This document shows positions 6,866 to 15,316 of a DNA stretch of 64,000 nucleotides, piece by piece (the stretch's first letter is position 1; the number at the start of each line of letters is the position of its first letter). Source of the stretch: CAVQWT01 sp963810815 (GTDB lineage Bacteria; Pseudomonadota; Gammaproteobacteria; Burkholderiales; Casimicrobiaceae); contig CAWEPB010000014.1 of the NCBI GenBank assembly GCA_963810815.1, positions 105,022 through 169,021 of the forward strand, given 5' to 3'. The position numbers and the translations under genes are program-made. Below the pieces are notes generated by a model that did not search any database, was not told the DNA's origin, and saw only the letters and a program-made list of their open reading frames with translations.

Positions 6866-8827
6866 TCAGCCGTTGGGCGAGCACAGGATCACGGCGTCGT
6901 CGCCGTAACCCTCCGGGATCCAACGCACGGGATCATCCCGCAGCTTGTCGCGCACCGTCACCTCGGACGTGTAGCGGTGGTTGGTCCGCAGGGTGTTGAA
7001 GAATCGCCACACCGGCCGCGTCCCCGCGGGGCAGGCGCCGTTCACCTTGTTCGGCAGCGGCATGTAGAACACGTTCGCACTCTCGTAGATCCACGAGGCG
7101 CCGAATTTCTTCAGCACGTCCGCGCATTCGGTCGGATCGCCCGAATAGAAATGCGAGTCCCCGACCTCGGGGCGCAGATAGAAGCGGCAGACCGGGTTGA
7201 CCGGCTCGGGTGCCTGCGCGGCGCTGCTGTAGCCGAGGAAACGCAGTCCCGTGCGCACCCAGCCCTTCAGCACGCCGGTGTCGAGGAGCTCTATCTCGTG
7301 GGCGCTGGCGGTGATGAAATAGTGGTCGAGCGTCGCGTTGTAGAACTCGACGACGGGTGCGTAGCCGTTCGGATTCGCCGCATCGGGGGCGAGGTACTCG
7401 CGCAGCAGCGGCAGCGCGACGTCGAGGCGCGAGTAGTAGTCGGTCGCGTCCGGCAGGACGCAGCTGGAGTCGCCACCCGTCAGTCCGCCGCGCAGTTCGT
7501 AAAAGCCCCCGGCGTCGAGGAACGTGAACAGGCCCGCGCCGCTCGAGCCGCCTTCGGTGACGCCCTGGCTCCACTGCATCGACAGGAAGCTGGAGCCGTC
7601 GGAGAAGAACTCGTAGCCCGGGGTCGTCCCCTGCGACCACTTCTTGAGATCGCCCATCGGATGGTGAATGCTGGTTCCGACTGCGAGCGCCGGCACGGGC
7701 TCGGCGCGCCACGCGGAGTAGAACGCGCCCGCCGGCGGCATGTCGTTGAGGCGCAGCAGCGCGAAGTCCCAATCGTCGCTGCGGGCGAGCAGCTTCGCGC
7801 CGCCGGCGATCTGCGCGAACGGCGGCGTCTGGAGGCTGCGGCACGCGACGGCGTCGAAAAACCAGAACGTCGTCAGCGTCGACGCCGCATAGGCCGAATC
7901 GATGCAGTGGTTTGCCGCGAAGAAATTCGGCGTGAACGAGGTCTGCGAATCGTTGAGCAGCGTGCCGGTGCAGAGGTAGCTGTAGCCATCGCCGACGGTG
8001 AAGACCATCTTCGCGACCGCGCGCGCGGTGTCGAGCACCGCGGTCGAGGGATTCGCGATGCAGGCGACGTCGATCTCGCAGGCGCCGGCGTCGCCGATTT
8101 CCGAGGCGGCCTTCGGGTCGATCCGCCTCGCGCCGGCCCCGTCGACCGCCAGATGCGAGACCCGGGCGATGGTTACGGTGACGCTGGCGGGGTCGACCGC
8201 CGCCGGCGCGAAGACCTCGACGACGGCGACCGCACCGTCGAGCACCGGCGACCACCAGAGAGCCACACCGGCAGCAGTACCGGGCGCAGCGGCGACCAGC
8301 GCGGAAACGTCGTACGGGCCGAACACCGGCGCGTCGGCAGCGGATCCGCGGACCCGCACCGCGACGCCGACGGGCGCGTCCACCGCCAGCGCCACGCGCA
8401 GCGCCGCCGCGCCTTCGGACCGGACCTCGATGCGTGCGGCGCGGCCGCCGTCGACGGCGACCCAATCGAGCGTCGAACCCGCGACCGAGCGGGCGCCGGA
8501 AGGCACCGCGCGGCCGTAGCCGATCGCGAGCGGCCGCGCCTTGGCCCCACCCTTCCGGGCGGCGGCACCCGCGGTCGCGGGAACGTCGAGGCGTCCGGCA
8601 TTGGCCGACTTGAGTGCCCCGCGTTCCGCCGCGGACACCGCCGGCAGCACGATGGCGCGCGCCGGCGCATCGGGAGCGAGCAGCCGCGGCACGACCGCAG
8701 CCTTGAGCGCCCGCGGCGGGGGATCGTAACGCGCCGGACCCACGGCGACCACGCCTGCAGCCAGACTGGCGCCGGCCATGGCGAAAGCGCAGGCAGCGAC
8801 AGCGACACGAAGATACGGCAACGGCAT
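6866..8827 (-). CDS. Secreted Lys-C-like serine protease with C-terminal DUF5648 domain
   Basis: A 653-residue exported protein. A signal peptide covers about 1-25 and is followed by a roughly 220-residue beta-rich pro-region. The trypsin-like domain carries the catalytic triad: H307 (AANHCID), D354 (DWDFALLRL) and S429 (TEGGSSGAGLF). The GGSSG signature and several cysteines resemble bacterial lysyl endopeptidases rather than classical trypsin. Residues about 488-650 form the DUF5648 repeat region (VEFYNATLDHYFITAS, VWRFFNTLRTNHRYTS), which often sits on secreted or cell-surface proteins. I chose the ATG at 8827 because AAGGAG stands about 8 nt before it and the signal peptide begins there. 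It is likely extracellular. Confidence 0.85.
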   Translation of the reverse strand: MPLPYLRVAVAACAFAMAGASLAAGVVAVGPARYDPPPRALKAAVVPRLLAPDAPARAIVLPAVSAAERGALKSANAGRLDVPATAGAAARKGGAKARPLAIGYGRAVPSGARSVAGSTLDWVAVDGGRAARIEVRSEGAAALRVALAVDAPVGVAVRVRGSAADAPVFGPYDVSALVAAAPGTAAGVALWWSPVLDGAVAVVEVFAPAAVDPASVTVTIARVSHLAVDGAGARRIDPKAASEIGDAGACEIDVACIANPSTAVLDTARAVAKMVFTVGDGYSYLCTGTLLNDSQTSFTPNFFAANHCIDSAYAASTLTTFWFFDAVACRSLQTPPFAQIAGGAKLLARSDDWDFALLRLNDMPPAGAFYSAWRAEPVPALAVGTSIHHPMGDLKKWSQGTTPGYEFFSDGSSFLSMQWSQGVTEGGSSGAGLFTFLDAGGFYELRGGLTGGDSSCVLPDATDYYSRLDVALPLLREYLAPDAANPNGYAPVVEFYNATLDHYFITASAHEIELLDTGVLKGWVRTGLRFLGYSSAAQAPEPVNPVCRFYLRPEVGDSHFYSGDPTECADVLKKFGASWIYESANVFYMPLPNKVNGACPAGTRPVWRFFNTLRTNHRYTSEVTVRDKLRDDPVRWIPEGYGDDAVILCSPNG

Positions 8828-8979
8828 GCAGGTACTCCTTGGGGCGGGGGCGGGGACGTGGAGGATACGGCAACGGGCAGCGGGCATCGGTACGCTGGCG
8901 AACATTCGATCAACGCGGCAGGGGGTGGTTCCGCTGACAGCGCCGCCATGGACGAACCAGCCCGCGGCCGGCGCTCGCT

Positions 8980-9852
8980 TCATCCGGGATCCGCCGGGGC
9001 CGCGACGCACGCGGCGAGCGCATCGCGCCAGGGCGGCAGCGAGAAGCCGAAGGTCCGCTCGAACTTCGCCGTCGCCAGAACGCCGAAGGCCGGACGGCGC
9101 GCCGGCAGCGGATACTCGGCGGTCGTGATCGGGACCACGCGCGGAACAGCCACGTCGCCGACGATCGCGCGGGCGAAGTCGAACCAGGTCGCCTGGCCCG
9201 TCGACGAAAGGTGATAGAGCCCGGCGCGCCCGGCCAGCTCGGGCAGCCCCCGGGCGACGATACGCGCGGTGGCGAGGGCAAGCTCGCGGCACCAGTTGGG
9301 CACTCCGGTCTGGTCGGCGACGATGCGCAGTTCGTCGCGCGTCGCCGCAAGCCGCCGTATGGTGAGCAGGAAGTTGCTGCCGCGCAATCCGTAGACCCAG
9401 CTGGTGCGCAGCGTCAGCGCGTGCGCACCGGCCGCGGCGACCGCCTGTTCGCCGGCGAGCTTCGACGCGCCGTACACGCCCAACGGGGCGACCGCGGCCT
9501 CCTCCGTGTACGGGGTGCGCGCCGCCCCGTCGAAGACGTAGTCGGTCGAGTAGTGGATCAGCACGGCGGACAGCCGCTTCGCCTCGGCGGCAAGGATGCC
9601 GGGCGCTGTCGCGTTGACTGCGTACGCGAGATCACGCTCGGTCTCGGCGCGGTCGACGGCGGTGTACGCGGCGGCGTTGACGATGAGGTCGGGCTTCAGC
9701 GCGCGCACCGTCGCGACGATCGCGTCGGGGTCGGCGAGGTCGAGCGTCGCCCGGTCGACCGCCGTGACGTCGCCGAGCGCGCGCATCTGCGCGGCGAGTT
9801 CGGCGCCGACCTGCCCGTTGGCGCCGGTGACGAGGATTCTCGGTCGCGACAT
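8980..9852 (-). CDS. rmlD: dTDP-4-dehydrorhamnose reductase
   Basis: The last step of dTDP-L-rhamnose synthesis: NADPH-dependent reduction of dTDP-4-keto-L-rhamnose. It is a 290-residue short-chain dehydrogenase-type protein with the Rossmann motif VTGANGQVG (8-16), STDYVFDG (102-109) and the catalytic Y127-x3-K131 (YGASK). The ATG at 9852 places the Rossmann strand at the usual position; longer reading adds Arg-rich sequence unlike the family. It is last in the rmlBACD operon, 10 nt after rmlC. The product supplies rhamnose for O-antigen or another surface glycan. Confidence 0.95.
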   Translation of the reverse strand: MSRPRILVTGANGQVGAELAAQMRALGDVTAVDRATLDLADPDAIVATVRALKPDLIVNAAAYTAVDRAETERDLAYAVNATAPGILAAEAKRLSAVLIHYSTDYVFDGAARTPYTEEAAVAPLGVYGASKLAGEQAVAAAGAHALTLRTSWVYGLRGSNFLLTIRRLAATRDELRIVADQTGVPNWCRELALATARIVARGLPELAGRAGLYHLSSTGQATWFDFARAIVGDVAVPRVVPITTAEYPLPARRPAFGVLATAKFERTFGFSLPPWRDALAACVAAPADPG

Positions 9853-9862
9853 CCGGACGCGA

Positions 9863-10405
9863 TCAGCCGTAGGTCTCGGTCGCGGCGAGCGGCTTGCCCG
9901 CGGCGTCCTTGGGTGCCAGCGTCGGCGCACCGTCGTACGGCCACGCGATGCCGACCTCGGGGTCGTTCCAGAGCAGCGTCCGCTCGTGCTCGGGGTACCA
10001 GTAATCGGTCGTCTTGTAGAGGAAATCCGCGCTGTCGGACAGGACGACGAAGCCGTGGGCGAAACCGGGCGGGACCCAGAACATCCGCCTGTTGTCCGCG
10101 GACAGGGTCACGCCGACCCAGCGGCCGAACGTGGGGGAGCGGCGGCGCAGGTCGACCGCGACGTCGAAGACCTCGCCGGCGACGACACGCACCAGCTTGC
10201 CCTGCGGCCGTTCGATCTGATAGTGGAGCCCCCGCAGCACGCCGCGTCCGGACCGCGAGTGGTTGTCCTGCACGAAGTCGACGTCGATGCCCGCCGCGGC
10301 GAGCGCGCGCCGGTTCCAGCTCTCGAAGAAGAACCCGCGCGAGTCGCCGAAGACCTTCGGCTCGACCAGCTTCACGTCGGGGATGGCCGTCGGCGTGACG
10401 ATCAT
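9863..10405 (-). CDS. rmlC: dTDP-4-dehydrorhamnose 3,5-epimerase
   Basis: A cupin-fold epimerase that inverts C3 and C5 of dTDP-4-keto-6-deoxyglucose, in the third step of dTDP-rhamnose synthesis. It has 180 residues, the usual length. Signature segments are GFFFESW (24-30), VQDNHSRSGRGVLRGLHYQ (45-63) with catalytic H61, and the TTDYWYPEHE segment with the active-site tyrosine. Its ATG overlaps the rmlA stop by 4 nt (ATGA), which indicates translational coupling. Confidence 0.96.
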   Translation of the reverse strand: MIVTPTAIPDVKLVEPKVFGDSRGFFFESWNRRALAAAGIDVDFVQDNHSRSGRGVLRGLHYQIERPQGKLVRVVAGEVFDVAVDLRRRSPTFGRWVGVTLSADNRRMFWVPPGFAHGFVVLSDSADFLYKTTDYWYPEHERTLLWNDPEVGIAWPYDGAPTLAPKDAAGKPLAATETYG

Positions 10406-11286
10406 CGGACGGCGGGCTCGCGCAGCAGCGCGAGCAGGTACTGGCCGTAGGCGTTCTTCGCCATCGCCTGGCCCAGACGCTCGACTCCGGCGGCATCGAT
10501 CCAGCCCTGCCGGTACGCGATCTCCTCGGGGCAGGCGATCTTGAGGCCCTGCCGCCGCTCGATGGTCTCGATGTACTGCGACGCCTCGAGCAGCGACTCG
10601 TGCGTGCCGGTGTCCAGCCAGGCCATGCCGCGGCCCATCACCTCGCAGGCGAGTTCGCCCCAGTCGAGGTACTGCCGGTTGACGTCGGTGATCTCGAGCT
10701 CGCCGCGCGCGGACGGCTCGAGCGCCGCCGCGACGTCGGCCACCCGATCGTCGTAGAAATAGAGTCCGGTGACCGCGTAGCGCGACTTCGGGAGCTTCGG
10801 CTTTTCCTCGAGGCTGACGACCCGCCCGGTCGAGTCGAACTCGGCCACGCCGTAGCGCTCCGGGTCGGCGACCGGGTAGGCGAAGACCGTCGCCCCCGCC
10901 TCGCGGGCGCTGGCGCGGGCGAGCTGGGCCTGCAGGTCGTGGCCGTAGAAGATGTTGTCGCCGAGGACCAGTGCCGACGGGCCGCCGGCGACGAACCCGC
11001 GGCCGATGATGAACGCCTGGGCCAGTCCGTCCGGCGACGGCTGCACGGCGTAGGAGAGGTTCAGCCCCCACTTGGACCCGTCGCCCAGGAGCTCGCTGAA
11101 CCGCGGCGTGTCCTGCGGCGTGGAGATCAGCAGGATGTCGCGGATCCCGGCCAGCATCAGCGTCGTCAGCGGGTAATAGATCATCGGCTTGTCGTACACC
11201 GGCAGCAGCTGCTTGGAGACGACCTGCGTCACCGGGTAGAGCCGGGTGCCGGAGCCGCCGGCGAGGATGATGCCCTTGCGCGCCAT
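10402..11286 (-). CDS. rmlA: Glucose-1-phosphate thymidylyltransferase
   Basis: Makes dTDP-glucose from dTTP and glucose-1-phosphate, the entry step of the rhamnose pathway, and is usually feedback-inhibited by dTDP-rhamnose. In 294 residues the nucleotide-binding signature GGSGTRLYPVT (10-20) and K25/Q26 in the SKQLLPVYDKP segment are present, as is the VLGDNIFYG motif with the metal-binding aspartate. It lies 11 nt after rmlB and overlaps rmlC by 4 nt. Confidence 0.97.
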   Translation of the reverse strand: MARKGIILAGGSGTRLYPVTQVVSKQLLPVYDKPMIYYPLTTLMLAGIRDILLISTPQDTPRFSELLGDGSKWGLNLSYAVQPSPDGLAQAFIIGRGFVAGGPSALVLGDNIFYGHDLQAQLARASAREAGATVFAYPVADPERYGVAEFDSTGRVVSLEEKPKLPKSRYAVTGLYFYDDRVADVAAALEPSARGELEITDVNRQYLDWGELACEVMGRGMAWLDTGTHESLLEASQYIETIERRQGLKIACPEEIAYRQGWIDAAGVERLGQAMAKNAYGQYLLALLREPAVR

Positions 11287-11297
11287 GTCCGCTCCGT

Positions 11298-12362
11298 TCA
11301 GGCCGCGGCGCGCGCGCCGGCGTAGTTGAGGTCGATCCAGCGCTGGTATTCGCCGGACGTCACGGCGGCGAGCCAGGCCCCGTTGTCGAGGTACCAGCGA
11401 ATCGTCTGCGCGAGCCCCGTCGCGAACGTCTCGGCCGGCGTCCAGCCGATCTCGGAGCGGATCTTCGTCGGGTCGATCGCGTAGCGGCGGTCGTGGCCGG
11501 GCCGGTCCTGGACGAAGGCGATCTGGCTCGCGTAGTCGCGGCCGGGTGCCATCTCGCCGAGCAGGCGGCACAGCGTGCGGACGACGTCGAGGTTCTTCAT
11601 CTCGGCGTTGCCGCCGATGTTGTAGGTTTCGCCGGGCCGTCCGCGCGCAAGCACCGCACGGATCGCCGCGCAGTGGTCGCCGACGTAGAGCCAGTCGCGG
11701 ACCTGCTGACCGTCGCCGTACACCGGCAGCGGCTTGCCGGCCAGCGCGTTGGTGATCATCAGCGGGATCAGTTTCTCGGGAAACTGCCGCGGTCCGTAGT
11801 TGTTCGAGCAGTTGGTCGTCAGCGTCGGCAGGCCGTAGGTGTGGTGCCACGCGCGGACGAAATGGTCGGACGCAGCCTTCGACGCCGAGTACGGGCTGTT
11901 CGGCGCGTACGGGGTCGCCTCGCTGAACGCGGGGTCGTCGGGCCGGAGCGTCCCGTAGACCTCGTCGGTCGACACGTGGAGGAAGCGGAACGCCGCCTTC
12001 TCGGCATCGGGCAGCGCCGCCCAGTATTCGCGCGTCGCGTCGAGCAGCGTGAACGTGCCGACCACGTTGGTGGCGACGAACGCCGCGGGACCGTGGATCG
12101 AGCGGTCGACGTGGCTCTCGGCGGCAAAATGGACGATCGCGCGCGGCCGGTGCTGCGCCAGCAGCGCGGCCACCTGGGCCCGGTCGCCGATGTCGCCGCG
12201 CACGAAGACGTGCCGCGGGTCGTCCTTCAGTGCCGCGAGATTGCCGAGGTTCCCCGCGTAGGTCAGGAGGTCGAGATTGACGACCGGTTCGCCGGTGGCG
12301 GCGATCCAGTCGAGAACGAAATTCGCGCCGATGAAGCCGGCGCCGCCGGTCACGAGAATCAT
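11298..12362 (-). CDS. rmlB: dTDP-glucose 4,6-dehydratase
   Basis: Converts dTDP-glucose to dTDP-4-keto-6-deoxyglucose using tightly bound NAD. In 354 residues it has the Rossmann motif VTGGAGFIG (4-12), the catalytic STDEVYG segment (131-137, with the Asp-Glu pair) and Y158-x3-K162 (YSASK). It is the first gene of the rmlBACD operon, which runs leftward. An AT-rich patch with a TAAAAT box lies about 55 nt upstream. Confidence 0.97.
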   Translation of the reverse strand: MILVTGGAGFIGANFVLDWIAATGEPVVNLDLLTYAGNLGNLAALKDDPRHVFVRGDIGDRAQVAALLAQHRPRAIVHFAAESHVDRSIHGPAAFVATNVVGTFTLLDATREYWAALPDAEKAAFRFLHVSTDEVYGTLRPDDPAFSEATPYAPNSPYSASKAASDHFVRAWHHTYGLPTLTTNCSNNYGPRQFPEKLIPLMITNALAGKPLPVYGDGQQVRDWLYVGDHCAAIRAVLARGRPGETYNIGGNAEMKNLDVVRTLCRLLGEMAPGRDYASQIAFVQDRPGHDRRYAIDPTKIRSEIGWTPAETFATGLAQTIRWYLDNGAWLAAVTSGEYQRWIDLNYAGARAAA

Positions 12363-12416
12363 GGGGGGCTCCGTGCACCGCCGGCCGCCGGGCGGCGGCA
12401 GCGCGCAAACCTGTTG

Positions 12417-12422
12417 ATTTTA
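12417..12422 (-). promoter_or_regulatory. Candidate -10 box of the rmlBACD operon
   Basis: TAAAAT on the minus strand, five of six consensus bases, stands about 55 nt before rmlB inside the only AT-rich patch of a 104-nt gap. No convincing -35 is seen at 16-18 nt, so the promoter may be weak or activator-dependent. Confidence 0.3.
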
Positions 12423-12466
12423 CCACTCCCCGCCGGGGCGCCCGGGCGGGCGGCACGGTCCCGGAG

Positions 12467-13471
12467 TCAGGCGCGGTGGTAGTCCCGGTACCAGGCGACG
12501 AAGCGCTCGAGGCCGACTGCCAGCGGCGTCGACGGCGCGAATCCGGTCAGCGCGCGCAGCCGGTCGATCGACGCGTAGGTCTCCGGCACGTCGCCCGACT
12601 GCATCGGCAGGTACTCGCGCCGCGCCGCGCGCCCGAGCAGCCGCTCCAGCGTCGCGATGAAGTCGGTGAGCTCGACTGCTTCGTGGTTGCCGATGTTGTA
12701 GATCGCGTAGGGGGCGCCGGCCGCGGGCGCCGGCGGGCGTTCGAGCACGCGGACCACGCCTTCGACGATGTCGTCGACATAGGTGAAGTCGCGGCGCATC
12801 CGGCCCTGATTGAACACCTTGATCGCCTCGCCGGCGAGGATCGCCCGCGTGAACAGCATCGGCGCCATGTCGGGCCGTCCCCACGGCCCGTAGACGGTGA
12901 AGAAGCGCAGGCCGGTCGTCGGCAGCCGGTACAGGTGACTGTAGCTGTGCGCCATCAGCTCGTCGGCCTTCTTGGTCGCCGCGTACAGGCTGACCGGGTG
13001 GTCGACGCTCTGGTCCTCCGAGAACGGCAGCGTGTGGTTGGCTCCGTAGACACTCGAACTCGACGCGTAGACGAGGTGGCCGATCGTGCCGTGGCGGCAG
13101 CCCTCGAGCACGTGGCCGAACGCCGTGACGTTGTTCCGGAGGTACGCGGCCGGGTTCTCCAGCGAATAGCGCACGCCCGGCTGCGCAGCGAGATGGACGA
13201 CGGCGCCGAACCCACCGCCGGCGAACAGTGCGGCGGTCGCGTCGGCGTCGGCGAGGTCGACCCGGGCGAAGGAGAACCCCGCACGCCCGTCGAGCCGCGC
13301 GAGCCGCGCCCGTTTCAGCGCGACGTCGTAGTACGGGTCGAAATTGTCGACGCCGGTGACGACGACCCCCGCGTCGAGCAACCGCGCACAGACGTGCATG
13401 CCGATGAAGCCGGCCGCTCCCGTGACGAGGACCGGTCCCGCCGGCGGTCGTGCCGGTGTCGCAGGCGTCAT
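12467..13471 (-). CDS. NAD-dependent nucleotide-sugar epimerase (UDP-glucuronate 4-epimerase-like)
   Basis: A 334-residue extended short-chain dehydrogenase. It shows VTGAAGFIG (16-24), the YASSSSVYG motif and YAATK (Tyr-x3-Lys), with RFFTVYGPWGRPDMAP, a segment typical of the UDP-glucuronate 4-epimerase / capsular polysaccharide protein I group. The likely role is supply of UDP-galacturonate or a related sugar for envelope glycans, which is an inference from that signature. Its ATG region overlaps the stop of the upstream glycosyltransferase by 4 nt. UDP-glucose 4-epimerase activity cannot be excluded. Confidence 0.85.
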   Translation of the reverse strand: MTPATPARPPAGPVLVTGAAGFIGMHVCARLLDAGVVVTGVDNFDPYYDVALKRARLARLDGRAGFSFARVDLADADATAALFAGGGFGAVVHLAAQPGVRYSLENPAAYLRNNVTAFGHVLEGCRHGTIGHLVYASSSSVYGANHTLPFSEDQSVDHPVSLYAATKKADELMAHSYSHLYRLPTTGLRFFTVYGPWGRPDMAPMLFTRAILAGEAIKVFNQGRMRRDFTYVDDIVEGVVRVLERPPAPAAGAPYAIYNIGNHEAVELTDFIATLERLLGRAARREYLPMQSGDVPETYASIDRLRALTGFAPSTPLAVGLERFVAWYRDYHRA

Positions 13472-14235
13472 TGCGGCTCGCCCTGCGCCAGCGCCCGCAG
13501 CTTCGCGTACTTCATGAAGCTCGCGAAGCTGCCGATCGCGATGTGAACGAGCCCGGCGACGCCGTCGAGGCAGCCGAGCTTCAGGAGGTAGAAGCGGACG
13601 AATCGCGCGACCGGCGAGGCGACGAGCCGCAGCGCGCCGGCACGCTCGCCGCGGGCGTGCATCGCCTCGGCCTGCAGCGTCGTGTAGCGGTTCTGCTTGG
13701 CCCAGTACGCGTCGATCGACTCGGCGGAGGCGTGGAGCAGGTCGCCGCGGATCCGCGCCACGGGCCCGGCGGCGACGACGTGCTCGTGCACCGGGTCGTC
13801 GGTCCAGCGCGCGCGGCGGCGGTCGAACAGCCGCAGGTTCCAGTCGGGGTAGCCCTCGCCGTGCGCCAGCCAGCGGCCGAGGAAGCGGTTGCGCCGCGCA
13901 CAGGCGTAGCCGACGGCGGACGGCGCCCCGGTCGCGAACAGTGCGGCGATCGACGCGGCGAGTTCCGGCGTGACGCGCTCGTCGGCGTCGAGACAGAGCA
14001 CCCAGTCGTGGGCCGCCGCGGCGACGGCGAAGTTCTTCTGCGGGCCGAAGCCCAGCCAGTCCCGGGTGATCACCCTTGCACCCGAGCGGCGCGCGAGTTC
14101 CACGGTATCATCGCGGCTGCCCGAGTCGACGACGACGGTCTCGGCGGCGAAGCGCGCCGACGCGAGGCACTCGGGCAGCTGCGCGGCCGCGTCGCGCGTG
14201 ATCACGCAAACACTCATCGGCAGGGGCGCTGTCAT
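13468..14235 (-). CDS. Family 2 glycosyltransferase, WaaE/KdtX-like
   Basis: A 255-residue GT-A fold glycosyltransferase. The N-terminal half has SVCVITRDAAAQLPECLAS, VVVDSGSRDDTV and the metal-binding DAD (83-85) in LCLDADERV. The segment NRFLGRWLAHGEGYPDWNLR and the D-P-V-H-E-H motif match the WaaE/KdtX group, which adds glucose to the LPS inner core. Its position back to back with waaC and waaA fits core-LPS synthesis. It is probably a peripheral inner-membrane protein on the cytoplasmic face. A TAGAAT box lies 52 nt upstream. Confidence 0.85.
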   Translation of the reverse strand: MTAPLPMSVCVITRDAAAQLPECLASARFAAETVVVDSGSRDDTVELARRSGARVITRDWLGFGPQKNFAVAAAAHDWVLCLDADERVTPELAASIAALFATGAPSAVGYACARRNRFLGRWLAHGEGYPDWNLRLFDRRRARWTDDPVHEHVVAAGPVARIRGDLLHASAESIDAYWAKQNRYTTLQAEAMHARGERAGALRLVASPVARFVRFYLLKLGCLDGVAGLVHIAIGSFASFMKYAKLRALAQGEPQ

Positions 14236-14286
14236 GCGGTGGTCGATCGCGGGGCGAAGCGCCCCGTCCGGAACTGCAATGCGCGC

Positions 14287-14292
14287 ATTCTA
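14287..14292 (-). promoter_or_regulatory. Candidate -10 box in the glycosyltransferase/waaC divergent gap
   Basis: TAGAAT on the minus strand (five of six bases) lies in the 93-nt gap between divergent genes. No good -35 is visible. Confidence 0.25.
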
Positions 14293-14328
14293 CGTGCTTT
14301 GGCCCCGCCGGCATCGTCCCCCCTCTCC

Positions 14329-15303
14329 ATGAACGCGGTCCTCGTCATCCGGCCCTCATCGCTCGGCGACGTCGTCCACGCGCTCGCGCTCGTCGACGAC
14401 GTCCGCCGCCACCGGCCGGAGCTCGCCGTCGACTGGGTCGCGGAAGAGGCCTTCGCGCCGCTGGTCGCGCTGCACCCGGGCGTGCGCCGGGTGATTCCGG
14501 TCGCGCTCCGCCGGTGGCGAAGGCGGCCGCTCGCGGCTTCCACCTGGCGCGAGTTCGGCGCGTTCCGCGACGAGCTGCGACGGGAACGGTACGCGGCGAT
14601 CGTCGACCTGCAGGAGCAGATCAAGGGCGCGATCCTGTCGCGCCTGGCGCGCGGGCCGCGGCACGGCCCCGACCGCGCGACGTTGCGGGAGCCGCTGGCG
14701 ACGCTGTTCCACCAGCACCAGCACCGCATCGGCCAGGGGCAGCATTTCGAGGACCGCTGCCGGCAGCTGACCGGCGCCGCGCTCGGGTACGCGCCGTCGG
14801 GACCGCCGCACTACGGCCTCGTCGCACCGCCGCCGCCGGCCGCGACACAGCCCGCGGGCCGGTACGTCACGCTGTTCCACTCGACCAGCCGCGTCGACAA
14901 GCTCTGGCCCGAGGAGCGCTGGCGCGCGCTGGTCGCTGCGCTCGGCGGCGCCGGCTTCGCGGTGCTGCTGCCCTGGGGCAGCGACGACGAACGGGCGCGC
15001 AGCGAGCGGCTGGCGAAGGGCGCGCCGACGGCGATCGTCCCGCCGAGGCTGCCGCTGCCCGCGCTCGCCGGGCTGATCGCGCGCGCCGAGGGGACCATCG
15101 GCGTCGACACCGGCCTGGTGCACCTGGCCGCCGCGCTGGGCACGCCGACCGTCGCGCTGTTCATCGCCACCGATCCCGCGCAGGCCGGCGTCGCCCGCAG
15201 CGGGACGCACGCCCGGGACCTGGGCGGCGTCGGCATGACGCCGACCGTCGAGGCGGCGGCGGCGGCCTTCGCCGCCCTCCTCGCCGCCGCGCCGCGCCGC
15301 TGA
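14329..15303 (+). CDS. waaC: LPS heptosyltransferase I
   Basis: Transfers the first L-glycero-D-manno-heptose to the Kdo region of the LPS inner core. It is 324 residues of the GT9 family: the N-terminal VIRPSSLGDVVHALALV (5-21), the acceptor-side IVDLQEQIKGAI segment, and the C-terminal ADP-heptose-binding GVDTGLVHLAAALGTPTVALF. The ATG at 14329 gives the standard N-terminus, while a longer frame upstream reads as Arg-rich non-coding sequence. It is followed 13 nt later by waaA, so the pair is likely co-transcribed. Confidence 0.93.
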   Translation: MNAVLVIRPSSLGDVVHALALVDDVRRHRPELAVDWVAEEAFAPLVALHPGVRRVIPVALRRWRRRPLAASTWREFGAFRDELRRERYAAIVDLQEQIKGAILSRLARGPRHGPDRATLREPLATLFHQHQHRIGQGQHFEDRCRQLTGAALGYAPSGPPHYGLVAPPPPAATQPAGRYVTLFHSTSRVDKLWPEERWRALVAALGGAGFAVLLPWGSDDERARSERLAKGAPTAIVPPRLPLPALAGLIARAEGTIGVDTGLVHLAAALGTPTVALFIATDPAQAGVARSGTHARDLGGVGMTPTVEAAAAAFAALLAAAPRR

Positions 15304-15316
15304 CGCCGGGCCGCCG

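Noticed and set aside
6842..9214. A 790-codon plus-strand frame opposite the protease gene
   Set aside because: Shadow frame, no ribosome-binding site or motifs; the protease on the minus strand has a signal peptide and catalytic triad.
12467..14235. Capsule locus
   Set aside because: Only one epimerase and one glycosyltransferase are present; no wza/wzc export or polymerase genes are in the window, and the glycosyltransferase looks like an LPS core enzyme.
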